Assembly (NCBI RefSeq): GCF_001039355.2
Contig: NW_019774547.1
Coordinates: 248,001-312,000, forward strand
Length of the DNA: 64,000 nucleotides
DNA from: Lingula anatina
Lineage: Eukaryota; Brachiopoda; Lingulata; Lingulida; Lingulidae
Direction: 5' to 3'
Shown here: positions 36,301 through 50,200 of the stretch, in pieces
How the letters are laid out: each line of letters begins with the position of its first letter
How positions within the stretch are numbered: the stretch's first letter is position 1
Position numbers and translations under genes: made by a program
Notes under the pieces: generated by a model
The model's database searches: none
What the model saw: only the letters and a program-made list of their open reading frames with translations
What the model was told of the DNA's origin: nothing

Positions 36301-39300
36301 CTCGACCAGCGTGGTTTTATCTCTACATACACATCTCCATAGTTGGTGCACGTACCGCGGTGTTGATACTCATATGTTATTAGTTGTAGTAGACCACCAC
36401 GTGGACTTACAAAGGTTAACGACCTCAAGAGGTTACAACATTTTACTTCATTATTATGATGCCAAGGATTCTTAAGGTCAAGTTCAAGTCAGAAACACAG
36501 CCCAAAACGCCCTTTGTGTTGCAAGTTGAATTAAGTAATTATTTTTGAAAAGATGTATGATACATATATAATGTACTGGATAGGTCTATGATGTTTATTG
36601 CATTAAACAAAGAACTGAATTCGAAATGCGACCTATTCTGTCGTGAAGTCCCTGAAGGCAATGTACGTAGATTGCAGAACTCATTTAGTGGCACCAAAAC
36701 AACCTGCCTGTCCTCATGATCCGGTGACAAAAGACTTCCGTTGTCTTCATTGGTCAACAGAAAGGCATAAACACTGCAACTGAAAGGCACAAAATAAAGC
36801 CAGCTGATCAAAGATTTGAATATTCATAACTTAGGTACAAAACAATTGCGTGCGATTTTGGGCTAAATACTCTGTATTTAGCGCTAATGGAGCACTGTTC
36901 CAACGGGATTTAGAAACCAGAATACCTTTCGCCTACGCAGGAGGAGAAGTGTCAACAGGTTCTGATGTTCAATCAGCATCAGAAATATTAAACAGCCAGG
37001 GCATTAAAAACATTGCCAGTAGGCCTAATGTCTTCCCTCGATATATGCTGATTGTTGATTTTTATCATTATCTGGAGTCTAGGGAGGGAGTAATTATTTG
37101 AGTCTGTCCTGATTACATAATGGAAAGTGCGTACCTCAGAGAATCTACCATCATTAAACGAGGTGCTTTCTAATAGACGAACAGCGTCCACCTAACATTG
37201 ATTTAAAGCATACAATAATCTCAAAGAAGGGGAAATTTGGTCATTATTCACTGCCTTGAAAAAGACCGTCAAGAATTTAGCACCAATACTAATTTTCAAG
37301 ATTATGTAAATTGTTTAATATTCATCAAAATAGATATCACTAGACAAGGAAGTGCGCCATATGTGATAAATATATTTTATTGTGGCGTCTCCAATATATC
37401 AGGAACAAGACATAGAAACCGTTTCTCACTTGATTACAAATATATGGCGATCAGTCATACATGCAATACTCTGTTACACACATTTCCTTTTATATGGGAA
37501 GTCAGGAAGTCACACCCGACGGGCTCACCAAACGGTTTTTGTTTTGTTTTAGTATACAAATAACGACAAACCGTGAGTGCTAACTGAGTACAACCATGTT
37601 TTCGGGTAGTAAAACATACTCATGGAGTTACGTTTAAACTATACCAATGGGAGGCCTAAGCGCCGCAAACGATGCCCATGCTTGGAAAGTGCCTCATTGG
37701 ACCAATGGGATAATACAAAGAGACACTGACACTACCTGGCAAATATCGTACCTCGCACAAGGTGTGATATATTAAAAAGCGCTCTCGGGCGTAAAGGGGT
37801 CTCAAAATTTACATTTTATTTATACTCTATATCATTTTTCTAAAATAATAGAAGATTTTATGTTTCAGTATTTTTACAAAAAAAGGCTGTGATTTAACAA
37901 TAATACATTACAATAATGACATATGCTAAACCGTTAAAAAGAAGACAAGAACTCTCATGCATTATACAACTAGTACTTCATATTCAAAGACTGGAAACAG
38001 AGAGACGTGGTACTTAAATTAAATGACTAATAGTTCAATAATTTGACATCTGAAGAGAAATTTAAAACCATCATCTGCAGTAAAACACACACACCGGTTG
38101 CATTCAAACAAAAGTGACATATCCGCTCACGCCCATGAAATAGACCTAGTGGTACCTGTTCTACAGAAGAGCTGTAGCCTGAAAACTGGTCTTAATAACT
38201 TTTAGACCAGATATTTTTCCGCTCTGGCGGAATATAAATCACCAATTATATGAATTACTGTTTCATACCCGAAGAAGCATGGCCAAAGTTTTACCCCAAT
38301 AATTACTCACTATTGTTACTTGAACTGAAGAAGACCAAAATTTGGGCCAAAATGTTTGGAGAAATTCAGATATTTTACTGATTTCAGGCTTCGACAGGTT
38401 TCAAACTTTTTCTTTCTCATTTACCAAAGCTAAACAAAGACTATTTCAGGCATTTGGGACATCTTGGTCTTACTAACGTACTTCAATGGGTTTCTTTATA
38501 AAAACTGGTACTAGCGACCCCCAAACTTAAATCTATTCAGATTCAAACTATCCGACTGATTTAAAAAAAAACATAATAATATATCAAACCAATCCTCCAT
38601 AACTTACATATACAGTGCATTTCGCAGAAATGATATCCAAAGTGCTACATTTGACTTTCACAATCTTAAAAATGGTTGCATTATCTAGGTAGGTAGACAC
38701 GTCGGGTGCACTAAAATAACCGCCTTTTTTTACCAAATAGCTGCATGCGGCAAGAAATGTTAAAATCTTACAGCCGTAGCTTTTTTTTCTGTCACGCCAC
38801 GGATTCCATGGTCCATTTTACCTTTCAACATAGGCCCCTTCTCCTGTGACACTGTCAACTTGTCATTTTATACAGGGAATTGCATTTTAATTATAAAATA
38901 AGGTATCCCAAAATTAGTCTCAAGCGCGTTAAATCATCTGATGATCGAGTTTTTATTTGTATTTGCTTCTGACAGACGTGTATTCTAAACTATTGTTTCA
39001 ACACGAGGGAAATGTCTAGCACGTGGTGGTTTGAAATTGCTGACACCCCATAAAACCGCGTCCAAAACACAGATCATTTGTCATGCACTTAATTAAAGTA
39101 ATTTACAGCTTTTGATCATTGTGTATTTAATCAATAAAGAGAGAAGTCATTTTACAGATAGATAATTACAATGGTGTGCTTTTAAACGAGGGTGTCTCTG
39201 GAGTATTCTGAGCAAATTTGTACAACTGTCCTCAAAATTGAAAATCGTGGTAACACGTCCAGTGACGATGAAACTAGACGTTAACTCCATTGTCAAAGCC

Positions 39301-42300
39301 ACTTGGTAACTTGGCGCTTTATTTAGTTGTCGTCAGCAGTAATTCGTTTGACAGTCGTGAAATGAATCCTTGCCAGAAGGATGACGCAATTTGTTGACGA
39401 CATTGTTTGTATTTGTGAAAGCCCCGCTGCGAGACCGAGGCTACGGGCCCCGAGGGACAAAGCATGCTTTACTGACTTCCCACGCACTATCGATCGGCCA
39501 TAGAATCCTAGCACTTCCAAGTGATGTAGTTGCACTGCAGAACACTATCTCATATTAAATAACACGTATAATGCTTGTTGCAGTCTTACTGCCTATAGTT
39601 TTTTAATGAACTTATTTACGCCGCTTACTGGTTCTGTTCATTAGTTTCAAATGTACATAGAGAGCATTATTTTGTGTTATTAAGAGCTCGGTTGAATATG
39701 TGATCTGACATTAAAAACCTTATATGCATCCTACAGGTTTGTATTTTTATAGAAGAGGCTTATTTTCATCGCTTTGAAACTGCTTGTTGGTATTATATGA
39801 ATATGTACATGCCAGAATCATGAGGAGTGCATTCTATTGGTTGCAAATAGTTTAGGTAAATGAACGCATGTATTCTGAAATCTTTCTTCTTTTAGTCAAC
39901 CTTATATATGACTAATAGACGTATATTTTGCTCCAGATGATACGAATATCCACGACATTGTCTAATTCTTACTAATGAACGTCAGTATTTCATCATTAGA
40001 TTAACAGAAATTGGAAGTGGTGGTCTGTAATTAGTTCATTATTTTCCTCCAATGCCCGATGTTATATACTGTATGTATTTTAATGATCTTGATGTATTTA
40101 TCGACTGTAAGTTGGTCGGGGCGTGTTAAACGTATCCTTTCCGTCCCTGTGCTGTTTGCAAAATGTCTTGTATTTTAAGCAATCTTCATTACTTTTTGAA
40201 CGCCTCTACTGAACGTGGATTTCTTATGTCTTAGGTTTTCTATTTAGGCCAACTTCTCGTTGTCATTGTACTGCCTGAAGACTACAACATGTGACGGCTT
40301 GGGGCAGGTATGAACTTTCGAAGTCATTTATTGACGAAAACGGAATCTTGTGTCGGTAAACTGCTGCCACAAATGGTTTTTTATGAGGCCATATATTCTT
40401 CAGTAGTAATCGCAGTTACCGTTTACAAGTGCACAATTTCCCCGTAAACTAAATGCGATGCACCTACATCTTCCTCGTGAGCTTTGTCAATCTGGCAGTT
40501 ATTCCTTTTGTTATTTGGTAATCATTATTATTTTTCCAAAAGAGACCGTTAATCAAAGAAAAATAAGATGCGTATTTTAGGGACAGCTTTGTTATTTATT
40601 TTGCGTGCGGCAAATTAAGGTCACAATATTCATATTGTTATTACCATAATATTTGTGGGATAGTTAGACGGTGCACTTTTATTTTGATCCCCTCGAAGCA
40701 ACTTAGATTTGTATCACCCAACGGTGTTATGTTCTATCATGTCTTATACAAATTAACTACAGATTGTCTTTCTGCTTTGCATTAAAGGCGACCGTTTTAC
40801 AAAAAATTCGCTTTTAATTATTTCCCGGGCGTTCGGAGCGCCCAATTCTGACGCGTTTTTTTTTTTTTTTCATGGGAGGACCTAAGTGCCTGTACACGCA
40901 AGCAACAGAACGTAAACTTTATGAACGTGCTCATTCTACCCTTTAGGGTTTTTTTCTGCATCGTTCTTAAGTCTTTGTGATAACTTTCGAACAAGTCTGA
41001 CATGTAGGCCGTTTCCAGGAAAAAATTATTTATTGACGAAAAACACGCTTTGAGCAATCTGAGCTGCGAGGATGTTGTGATGCTTGAACTAGTAATTTTT
41101 TATATACGATGCTTTCTAAGATTGATAAATTTTTTAGTGATGTAGATTAACATCTGTAGGAAAATAACACTGTAAAGAAGTCTGAGGTAAATTGGAAAAT
41201 CAAGTTATCCAGCAAATATGTCGCCAGCGGAAAAACTAGAATTTGATTGCATCGTTTCTATCAGAGGCCAGTCCAACCCCGCACGGTCACGTACTTCCTC
41301 GGCCACCCACTGAGCCAAAGGGTATGTCGACGGCATGTTTTACCAACCGCAGCATTGAAATTTTCTTTATTTCTTAGGGAAGGTAATATTTTGTGTTGGA
41401 ATTGGCCGCCACCCAACCTAGAGAGACCAGAGTATGTCGACGGCATGTTTTACCAACCGCAGCATTGAAAATGTTAATATCTCTTGGCGAATGTAATATT
41501 TTTGTTGAAATTGGCCGCCAACCAAACCAGCGGGATCAAAGAAATATTCCCTTTGTTAAAAGTTTTTGTAAAAAAAAAAAACGTCTCGATATATTTATAT
41601 TTGTGAAAGGCAGCCTGTTTTAGAACTAAGTCTAGCCAGTATGAGATGTTCAAGCACCGAGGGAGATTTATAGCAATGTGACGGTTTAGTGATGCGTCAT
41701 GAATCTAGCGAAGCAATTTTTACTACAGCAGAGCCCAGCTGGAAAATCAATTTTACCTCAAACTCTGCAACTATTCTTCTTGTATTGGCTAAAGTGGAGA
41801 AAATGAACAGTAATATATAACGGTTTCTTCATGCTATTATCGCTCCCAAGCTGAAAATACCGGGGCTGCAGCTGCAGCAGCCGGACCTTGGTATAATTTA
41901 TACATCGAGAGCTGCCAAGAGAATGTGAAGGATCAGGTGAAGAAATAACCTACATAGATTGAGGTATTCTCGGTTTTAACCACCTCTTGGGAGTTTATAA
42001 ATATTTGACTTCACATTTAGATACCACCTCCGCCTCCTTCGCTTACGTGACTGCAATGACTTGCCCAAACAAACTGCTGCATTGGCAGACGCGTTGTAAT
42101 AACAAGTTCACCCAGTATCTGATTAAATCTAGGCCCTCTGGCCGTGCCGACGTTACCTGCGCCGGTTCCTACTGTGTACAGGTAAATCCAGCTGGTTCCA
42201 GCGGCGAACCTATGGGTTTGCGTGAAACGCAGCACAAAAAATGTCACTGAAAGGTTTTTTATGTGTAAATACCCTTCAAATCTACTTGTTTTTTTTTTTC

Positions 42301-45300
42301 AATTCGGACCTTAAACATATGATAGAATCCCACAAATAATAGTAATTTATTTCAATACTTCCTTCTGAAATAGCAAGAACACTGTTACTATGATGGTCTC
42401 AGTGCTTGACAAGACATTCAGAACTTAATTATTCCACGAGAAATGGTAAAAAATGACGATTCCAAGTTCGAGGAAGCCACAGCAATGGTTCTAGCGGAAA
42501 ATGTAGTTAAATTTGGCGCGAAAATCCCGGAGTTTACCTAAAAGCAGCCGAAGCGTGTATCGAGAATCCTTTTTTTTCTCATTGATCACAAATGTAATCA
42601 AGCTCTCCCAGCGTCTAAATTTAGACTTTGGTCAAAGAATTTGAACAAACGTTTCAAAAACCATTACACTATATTAGATATTTATTTGAACTGTTGTGGG
42701 ATGCCTTTTGAGAATTAAACAGGACAAAGACTTTTGAAATAGAGCAACAGAGATTGTAGTGTCCTTATTTTAAAGAAGGAAAAATATCAAATGGTATATT
42801 CGCTTTATTGGACAACCTGTCCCTTGGGTTAGGCTCTGGTTTCCAATATATCTCAAGAAGTCATTCACAGTCAATAGATTCGAATATTGGGGTCAAACGT
42901 GCCTTTGTTTCATTATGATATACCTCAACCATAAATGTAAAATTTGATAGCAAAGTGAATATATTATTCTTTTTAACCATTTACCACGCAAGAATCCATG
43001 ATATATCTAAAAATTATTAGACTGGGCTTTATTGCGATTAATAAACAGTATGTGCGGATATAAAACAAACTATACAGTCTGAACGAAACAAATGGCTGTT
43101 AGAAAATGTTTTTAGAAAGTAAGAAAGTATATAATTTATCTGAACTGTTTCAATATCAATGTTTCCTCATCACTCGGTTATTTGAATTGAAAATAATTGA
43201 AGAGATGGAGTTTTCGATTACAAAGTGCACAGAAGCAAATAATTAAATCAACTTCGGTTTAAATATATAGTATGCCTCAATATCTGAGAGGCTAATCTTA
43301 TTGTCAATGTATCACTTATATTCTGAGACCAAGGACGTGGTATTGGAACGAAATAGATGAGATTGTCTTAAGACGTCAGATGATGCCGATATGGCATCAC
43401 AGATAAAACCTATTTGTCGTTTTCCTTCAAATCTAATTGATCTTTGTTTTTTGCTTTTAAAATCTTGCAGTTGTGCGTCAGTTTGAAGGCTAACATTTGC
43501 GTTAAGTGTTGTTGTTCACCCACTGTAAACATAAGGTTAACCGAGCACCTGCTTAAACTGTTCTGTAAATGCTACTATTTTTTAACTTCAGTGGTAAACG
43601 AACACCAACCTTTCTCAGGATAACAACACTGATGCACTATAAAACAACAGTAAAGTTAGACTTTTCGTCCCAAAATTTGGTTGTGTAGAATGACATATGT
43701 ACAACACTATTTTTATAACGTGCTTGCGCACAAAAGCAACAAGAACAAAATACTCAAAACAACACCATAATCAAAGAAGTGTTATTACATCGTGCAAATT
43801 ATTCATGTTAATAAAGACATAATTTTATAAATTTTCATTTTTATTCCAGGTACTAGCTGTGATCTCTATCCTGTTCATTATTCTTTCCACCATTGCACTG
43901 ACGTTGAATACCATTCCCTCAATACAAGTTGACGGGGATGACAACCCGCACCTAAACTTGGTGGAAGCAGTCTGTATATCCTGGTTTACATTGGAGTATC
44001 TACTACGGTTCTGGGCATCTCCGAACAAATGGAAATTCTTCAAGGGTTCTCTAAACATTATAGACCTGCTGGCGATCTTGCCGTACTATATATCTCTATG
44101 TCTAGTGGAATCAAACAAAAGCACGGAACAGTTTCACAATGTACGACGAGTTGTGCAAATATTCCGTATCATGCGAGTATTGAGGATTCTAAAACTTGCA
44201 AGACATTCAACAGGACTTCAATCTCTAGGTTACACGCTCCAGAGAAGTTACAAGGAGTTAGGTTTACTAATGATGTTTCTTGCTATTTTCGTCTTAGTCT
44301 TCTCAAGTCTGGCTTACTTTGCAGAAAAAGGAATACAAAAAGATAAATTCAGCAGCATCCCAGATACATTCTGGTGGGCTGCAATTACCATGACAACAGT
44401 CGGTTACGGAGACGTGGTTCCGGCGACACTTTGGGGTAAACTCATTGGTGCAGTTTGTTGTATCTGTGGTGTTCTAGTCATTGCTCTTCCGATTCCTATC
44501 ATTGTTAACAATTTTGCAGAATTTTATAAAGACCAAATGCGCAGGGAGAAAGCTTTGAAACGGAGAGCTGCCCTAGAGAGGGCAAAGAGAACTGGAAGTA
44601 TTGTTTCTTTTCATTCGGTAAACCTTAGGGATGCATTTGCAAGGAGCGTGGAACTTATAGATGTTGTAACAGACAGAAGTCAATATGATTCACGAAGTAC
44701 TGCTAATAACAGTATTGTCAGTGACCACACGAATCCCAATACATCTATGCATTATGGCAGCCAGGCAAAAGTCAATACCAACACCTCTGCTAAACAAGGG
44801 AAGGACTTCCCTGAGGTATCAGACACGACAGTACCGCCTAATGAACATGGAGATTTTCCACTGGAGAGAAAAACCACAACGCAGCCTGTGTTAGGGGGCG
44901 AAACACTCAAGGTGAGCCTAATGTTATTATATACTAAAAATAATCCCCTCCAGAAATTTGTAGTTTTCCATCAAATTCTGAACAGTGTGTTTTTTTAATC
45001 AAAGCAGACATCATTTCACATCTCATCCAAGAAGGGGTATGGTCATTAAAAAAAAGGGGGGGGGGGGGAAGAGAGAGAGAAATAACACTTCTCATACATT
45101 TTCATACTGTTTTTTTTCTATTATATATGAACAATACTAAACGGGATAAAATTAGGCCAAGCATGCTATCATTATTCTTTTAGGCATACACAGGAATAAC
45201 AGTATGAAAAACATTTGTGATTTTCTGGCTCTGCCTTGGCAGATGGTGGGGTGGTGATGGTGAGGGGGCATGTCTCCCCCCCCCCCCTAAATATTTTGTT

Positions 45301-47240
45301 TTTATTTACAGGCACTAAGACACAAAATGCCTGTATTTGTTCTGATTACCATGTTCATTTGACTTGATAATAGAATTTTACAAAAGTCAACAGACTATTT
45401 TCTTCAGTCATTACTGTCAATTATGTTCTTTAGTTTAATTTTGTAACTTTATGGGTTGAAGGTTCAGTGACCTTAAAAGGGCAAAAGAAGATTAACTTTC
45501 TAAGAACAAGTGTTCTTAAAGTTCATTGCCATTAAAGTTTTTTGGTCGAAAATCTACTTTGAAATTCTGTTTAACCAATCTCTAGTGAAAATGTACCTCT
45601 TTGAGGACAGCAACTGCCATTGAATACTTGAAAATAGACCTCTATTATTGAATACTTGAAAATAGACCTCTGTTCAAACAAAATAATATTGGACTAGTAA
45701 ATTTTTGAACAATCAAGTGGCATTTTTAACTTTTTTTTTGCAATTTTGACCCCTTAAATACCAATTTTTGTTAAACAAAGGAGATTCTGTATGGATAAAA
45801 TACAGGTCAAATTCACAAACTTAAGGCATCTGGTTTAGATTGATGATTAAAAATATGAATTCCCTTTGAAATAAATCCATTTGAATTAATATACTCAGTG
45901 TTTTTTATATGATCTTTGTGTTGATGTTTAATTTTATATAATCTCTATGAAGATGAATTTATAGTCTATAGAACTGTTTGTCTTTGGTTCCCTTAACACT
46001 CATTTATGTGCCAGCATTGTTGTCTAATTGTTTTTTTTTACCAAGAGTAACTATGCCACTCTTCTACCCAAAAATAAAAAGAATTAATTAAAAAAATACC
46101 ATGAAATTAATTAAATGACATGGACAACTGTATTCAGTCTTAAAAAAGAAGGAACAATTTGCCTGTAGTGCTCCACTGAGAATGAAATGGGTGGAATATA
46201 TTACCCATTAGGCTATGTATTGATGTGTCTGAGGGCAATGTTCACACTTATATGGATATTGAACCAGTCCAGAAATGATTCTTTCTAGTGCCACAAGCAG
46301 GTTAGAAATATATCTCTTTGCCACTCCCATACAGAATTACATAAAAGTATGTTTCTCCCTAATGTGAAACAATACCGCAATGTTTATTTCATTGTGTCAT
46401 TACAGCAGTGTCTATTTGACTGTATCATTAGTGTTTCACATGGGACCCAAATCCACAACAGAATCAATACCAATGTCAAAGACAGAACAAATAGTTTCCA
46501 AAAACAGAAACAAGTGAAGATTATCAATTTTGCAGGCTCTTCCAAGGAAAATGTCTAACCTATTTTGGCAGATTTATTAAAATAAAATCCACATTAGATT
46601 AAAAAACCACTGTTTTCTGGATAACAAATACCTTTGTACATATTTTATATTACTTTTTTCTTGAACCCAGATTCCTAAGTCAAAAGTCTAGAGAGGGCAG
46701 AGCTAGATCAGTAAGTAGAGCAGAGCAGGTGCTTGGCTAGGATTGCCCCATATGAACCAGCATTTTGCATCCCATTAATTACAAGGATGAGCAACTAACC
46801 AAAACAGCATTCACTCCATGTCTTAATATTCCTTATGCCCAGGGTGCAAGCCTTACAAATAGAAATAGAAGAAACTCTTATTTGGTACCATTGACGAAAT
46901 CTTTGAAGAATTAGGAAATAGATGCTAGTACTGATTTTTTGTTTTTATCTGTTAGTTATATTTCACTTTTTTCACATCTCATGTTGCTTCCACAACCTTG
47001 TTTATACTAACTTCTTTGAATTTCTTCTAATCTTTTTAAGTCCACGGGTATGATATCACATTTTCAATGAAGTTGTGAGTATTTTGGTTGTCCAGTAGAT
47101 AGATCCTTGCCAACATTTTGTGAGACTAACTCTGATAATGCTGATGGAAACATAGCTCCTAACAGCTGCATGCCCTTCACAGTTCATGTTCTTCCAAATC
47201 AGCTTCATCTGGAAATGCTTGAGTACCTTTTGTGTGGTAA

Positions 47241-47275
<35 letters not shown>

Positions 47276-50200
47276 GTAAAAAGACATACCTTAAAAACAC
47301 ACCAAATAGAAGTTTTGGGACAACTATCGTTTAATTTATGTATAAACTAATTTTTGGCATTTATTTATATTCCTATTCAGTTTCAAGTATACAAATAATA
47401 ATGTTTGATGTACAAATCATTTGATGGAAAGAACTTCATGATTTTTTAAATCTCATTTAACAAAATATTATATCATTTTGTCAACAGTGAAACTGGTTGC
47501 AGAGGAAAGAAAAACCTTCATTGCAAGCCAATATAGTCCTAACTGCCACAGAAAATAATTGAAATAAGATAACTAACCCAGATAACTTAATAAGACAAAG
47601 AATAATACATACAAAATTGGTTTAGGCATATCAGATTTTGTCGATTAACTGCACTGGAATTACTGTGTCTATGACAATCTAATTACATATATATTATGAT
47701 CAAGTAATGATATCAATGGTATATGTTTTAATTAAGGCACAGTGCACCTGTGTCTGGAGCCCCCTATAACAGAGACTTGGATATGGCCTTTTTTATGAAC
47801 TGAGAAGACAAGGGAAGATGGATTTAAGTTCTTGTCTCTGTATGCTTTGGGGCATATTCATCAAATATCAAACCATCATAGATAGCTTATTTAACAGTTG
47901 CCAGGGATTTGGGGTTGAGGTATACATGTACATCCAAGCTGTTAAGTAGGGGCAGTGGGAATATAAAGATATTCCCACTGCCCTGACATGTACCTTGTAC
48001 CATTCCTGGCAAAGCAGTTGTAAAAAAAAAAAAAACATTTCAGAAATGTCGATCATTAAGTGTTTTATATCATATATGAATCAGTGACTCCTTTCCTATG
48101 TAGATTGACCAAACTCTGCAGTGACTTTCACCAGGGAATTATATCATGGACTACAATATAATTCCCTGCTTTCACTGAGTGCAATCAGCTTAACATCCCT
48201 CCTCCTGGCATTAAGTAGAATTAAAAAAAGCTGGTGATTATTAGAGTATGGGGCTTGTCAATTAGTAAGGCTCATTGCACTAAGCAAGAATCCCCACAGA
48301 GTTGGGTCGATCCATGAAGACAAATGGAGTCTATGGGAATGAGGTCATTCTGTACAGTTTGATATGTCATACTGTTTGAAAAGAATTGTTAATCTCAATT
48401 TTAGCTGCTCCACATTTTTCTTTCAAATATATTAATTATTTTACTTTTCTGGTTATAGACATTTGCAAGCTTCCTTTAAATTATGTCTTTAATGGTCGAG
48501 TGGCATCCTTTAGTTTATCGTTAATTTCATTATTGTTAATATAAAGCATGGAGTGAAGTATTGTGATTAAACTTAGTTTTCTACTGATTCTATTACATGT
48601 AATTATTTGTCATATTGTATATTAATTCTCAATGCAATGGCACAGTATGTGTAATTTTTATCATTCTGTAATCTTCACCCATAATTTATTTTTGGTTATC
48701 ATCAGATTAAAGAGTTTCAAGGATTTCAAAAAAAGATTAAATATTGTGTTTTTTAACATTGTACTATTTTCATTTATTTTGAAACTGATTTTATGATTTT
48801 GTCTTTTATTTTAGCCTGAGGATGAAAATATAAAAGAAGTTAAAAGTATTGATAATCACTACCCGCCCCTTCTTTATCCTACCATAACTGACAATGCCAT
48901 TCACAAAATTTACAAGTCGCCAGTACATGGTGGTGATAATGTGTATGAACACCAAAGTAAGCAGCAACTGTATATAAATCCTTTTGAACAGGATGAACAT
49001 CTTGGAGGAAAAGAAGTCTATGGACATTTAGGATGCCTTACTTCTGCAGAACCATCAGATCAGATAGTGCAAAAACTAGATGATGGACTGACAGCAACTT
49101 GGCATCGAGCTAACACAGAGAATGCACCCCCATCTCCAAAGCTCAAGAGCAAAGGTGCTATAACTTCCAAGCCCAGGGCCCACTTTGAGGAACCAGACAT
49201 TGCCAAACATTCTTCCATTGACTCTGTGCACTCTCCAGGCAAATCTAAATTCCGTCTTCGTAAGACGCCATTTGGAAGGTATTCCAGTAGCGGAGAAAGC
49301 CCTCCCTCTGGCCGGAAGCCATATCAGCTTATACCAAGCCCAAAGTCAGGTAAGAAAATATTACATAGGCAATCAATCTGTACCTGAGCAAAACTATGCA
49401 TACATGTAACATATTGGCACAGCTTTGGGTTACGTTTCTCCTCCCTCCTTTCCACCTGTGCAAAACCAATTATAAACTATTGTTCATTGTTTTTACAAAA
49501 ACTTTGATGTTATATATATAACATAACTGAAATTGAGGTAAACCTTGTTTTTGAAACTCTGCTTCACAACTGTTAAAATATACCAACAAGATTATTGGAA
49601 TGACATTTGGGGGTCTTGGTTTTTGGATCAATAATGCTGCAGATGGATGTGTACAGTTCTTTAACAATAATGAACATTTGAAATCCTCTTGCTGTTTATT
49701 AGAAGACTACATTGTGGCAGTTAATGACAGCAAATATTGCTGTTAAAATAGCAGAGTAGCTCTATGTAGGGATAAGAGTAAAACATGCAGGATTTTAGTT
49801 ATGGTTCTCTGTTTTCCAGAGGATGTGAACTGATTCTGAGAACAGGTTGCACAGTAAATGTAGCCCTTTTTTCAGAAGTACCTACTACTGCAAATTTAAA
49901 TAGATGATAGCATATAAAGCTCACAATTAATATCAGACAGGCAGATAAATGAAACATTTAATTTATTTCCAGTTCTTTTTAAGAAGAAAAGACCTTGTGC
50001 AAAGTTGCATTGTATTATTACAATAATTTTTTAGGGCTAGTATGATATAATCTTTCTTTTAGAGCACAAATAAGTGTCAGCTTAAAATTTTTTTTAAATG
50101 CTCCAAAACCAAATTTTACAATGGCAAACAATACGCATAAATAGGCTTTAATTTTCTGCAACCCCCAGAAATTCCTTTATACATAACCAATTGCTATAAT

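Larger units (their letters stand above)
34106..43849 (+). other. Kv2 intron 1 (9.7 kb)
   Basis: It splits the T1 region from S1 in phase 0 (AAR|VLAVIS). It contains a 22-base poly-T at 36142-36163 and a 110-bp tandem repeat at 41292-41532. Short open frames inside are chance-length, and I see no alternative exon I can defend. Confidence 0.85.
44912..48814 (+). other. Kv2 intron 2 (3.9 kb)
   Basis: It contains a purine tract (45048), a 28-bp tandem duplication (45619-45671), an (AAAT)n tract (47238), two perfect hairpins (47950 and 48132) and one arm of the fold-back MITE family (48288). I see no alternative exon. Confidence 0.8.

Noticed and set aside
41987-42250. An 87-codon plus-strand frame in Kv2 intron 1 with raised GC and a donor-like CAG|GTAAAT, considered as an alternative Kv2 exon
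   Set aside because: There is no matching acceptor in a sensible phase, no resemblance to Kv2 sequence, and the opposite strand is open over the same stretch.
47950-47983. MicroRNA precursor
   Set aside because: The stem is perfect but the whole hairpin is 34 nt with a 4-base loop, too short for Drosha/Dicer processing, and no known microRNA seed is recognised.
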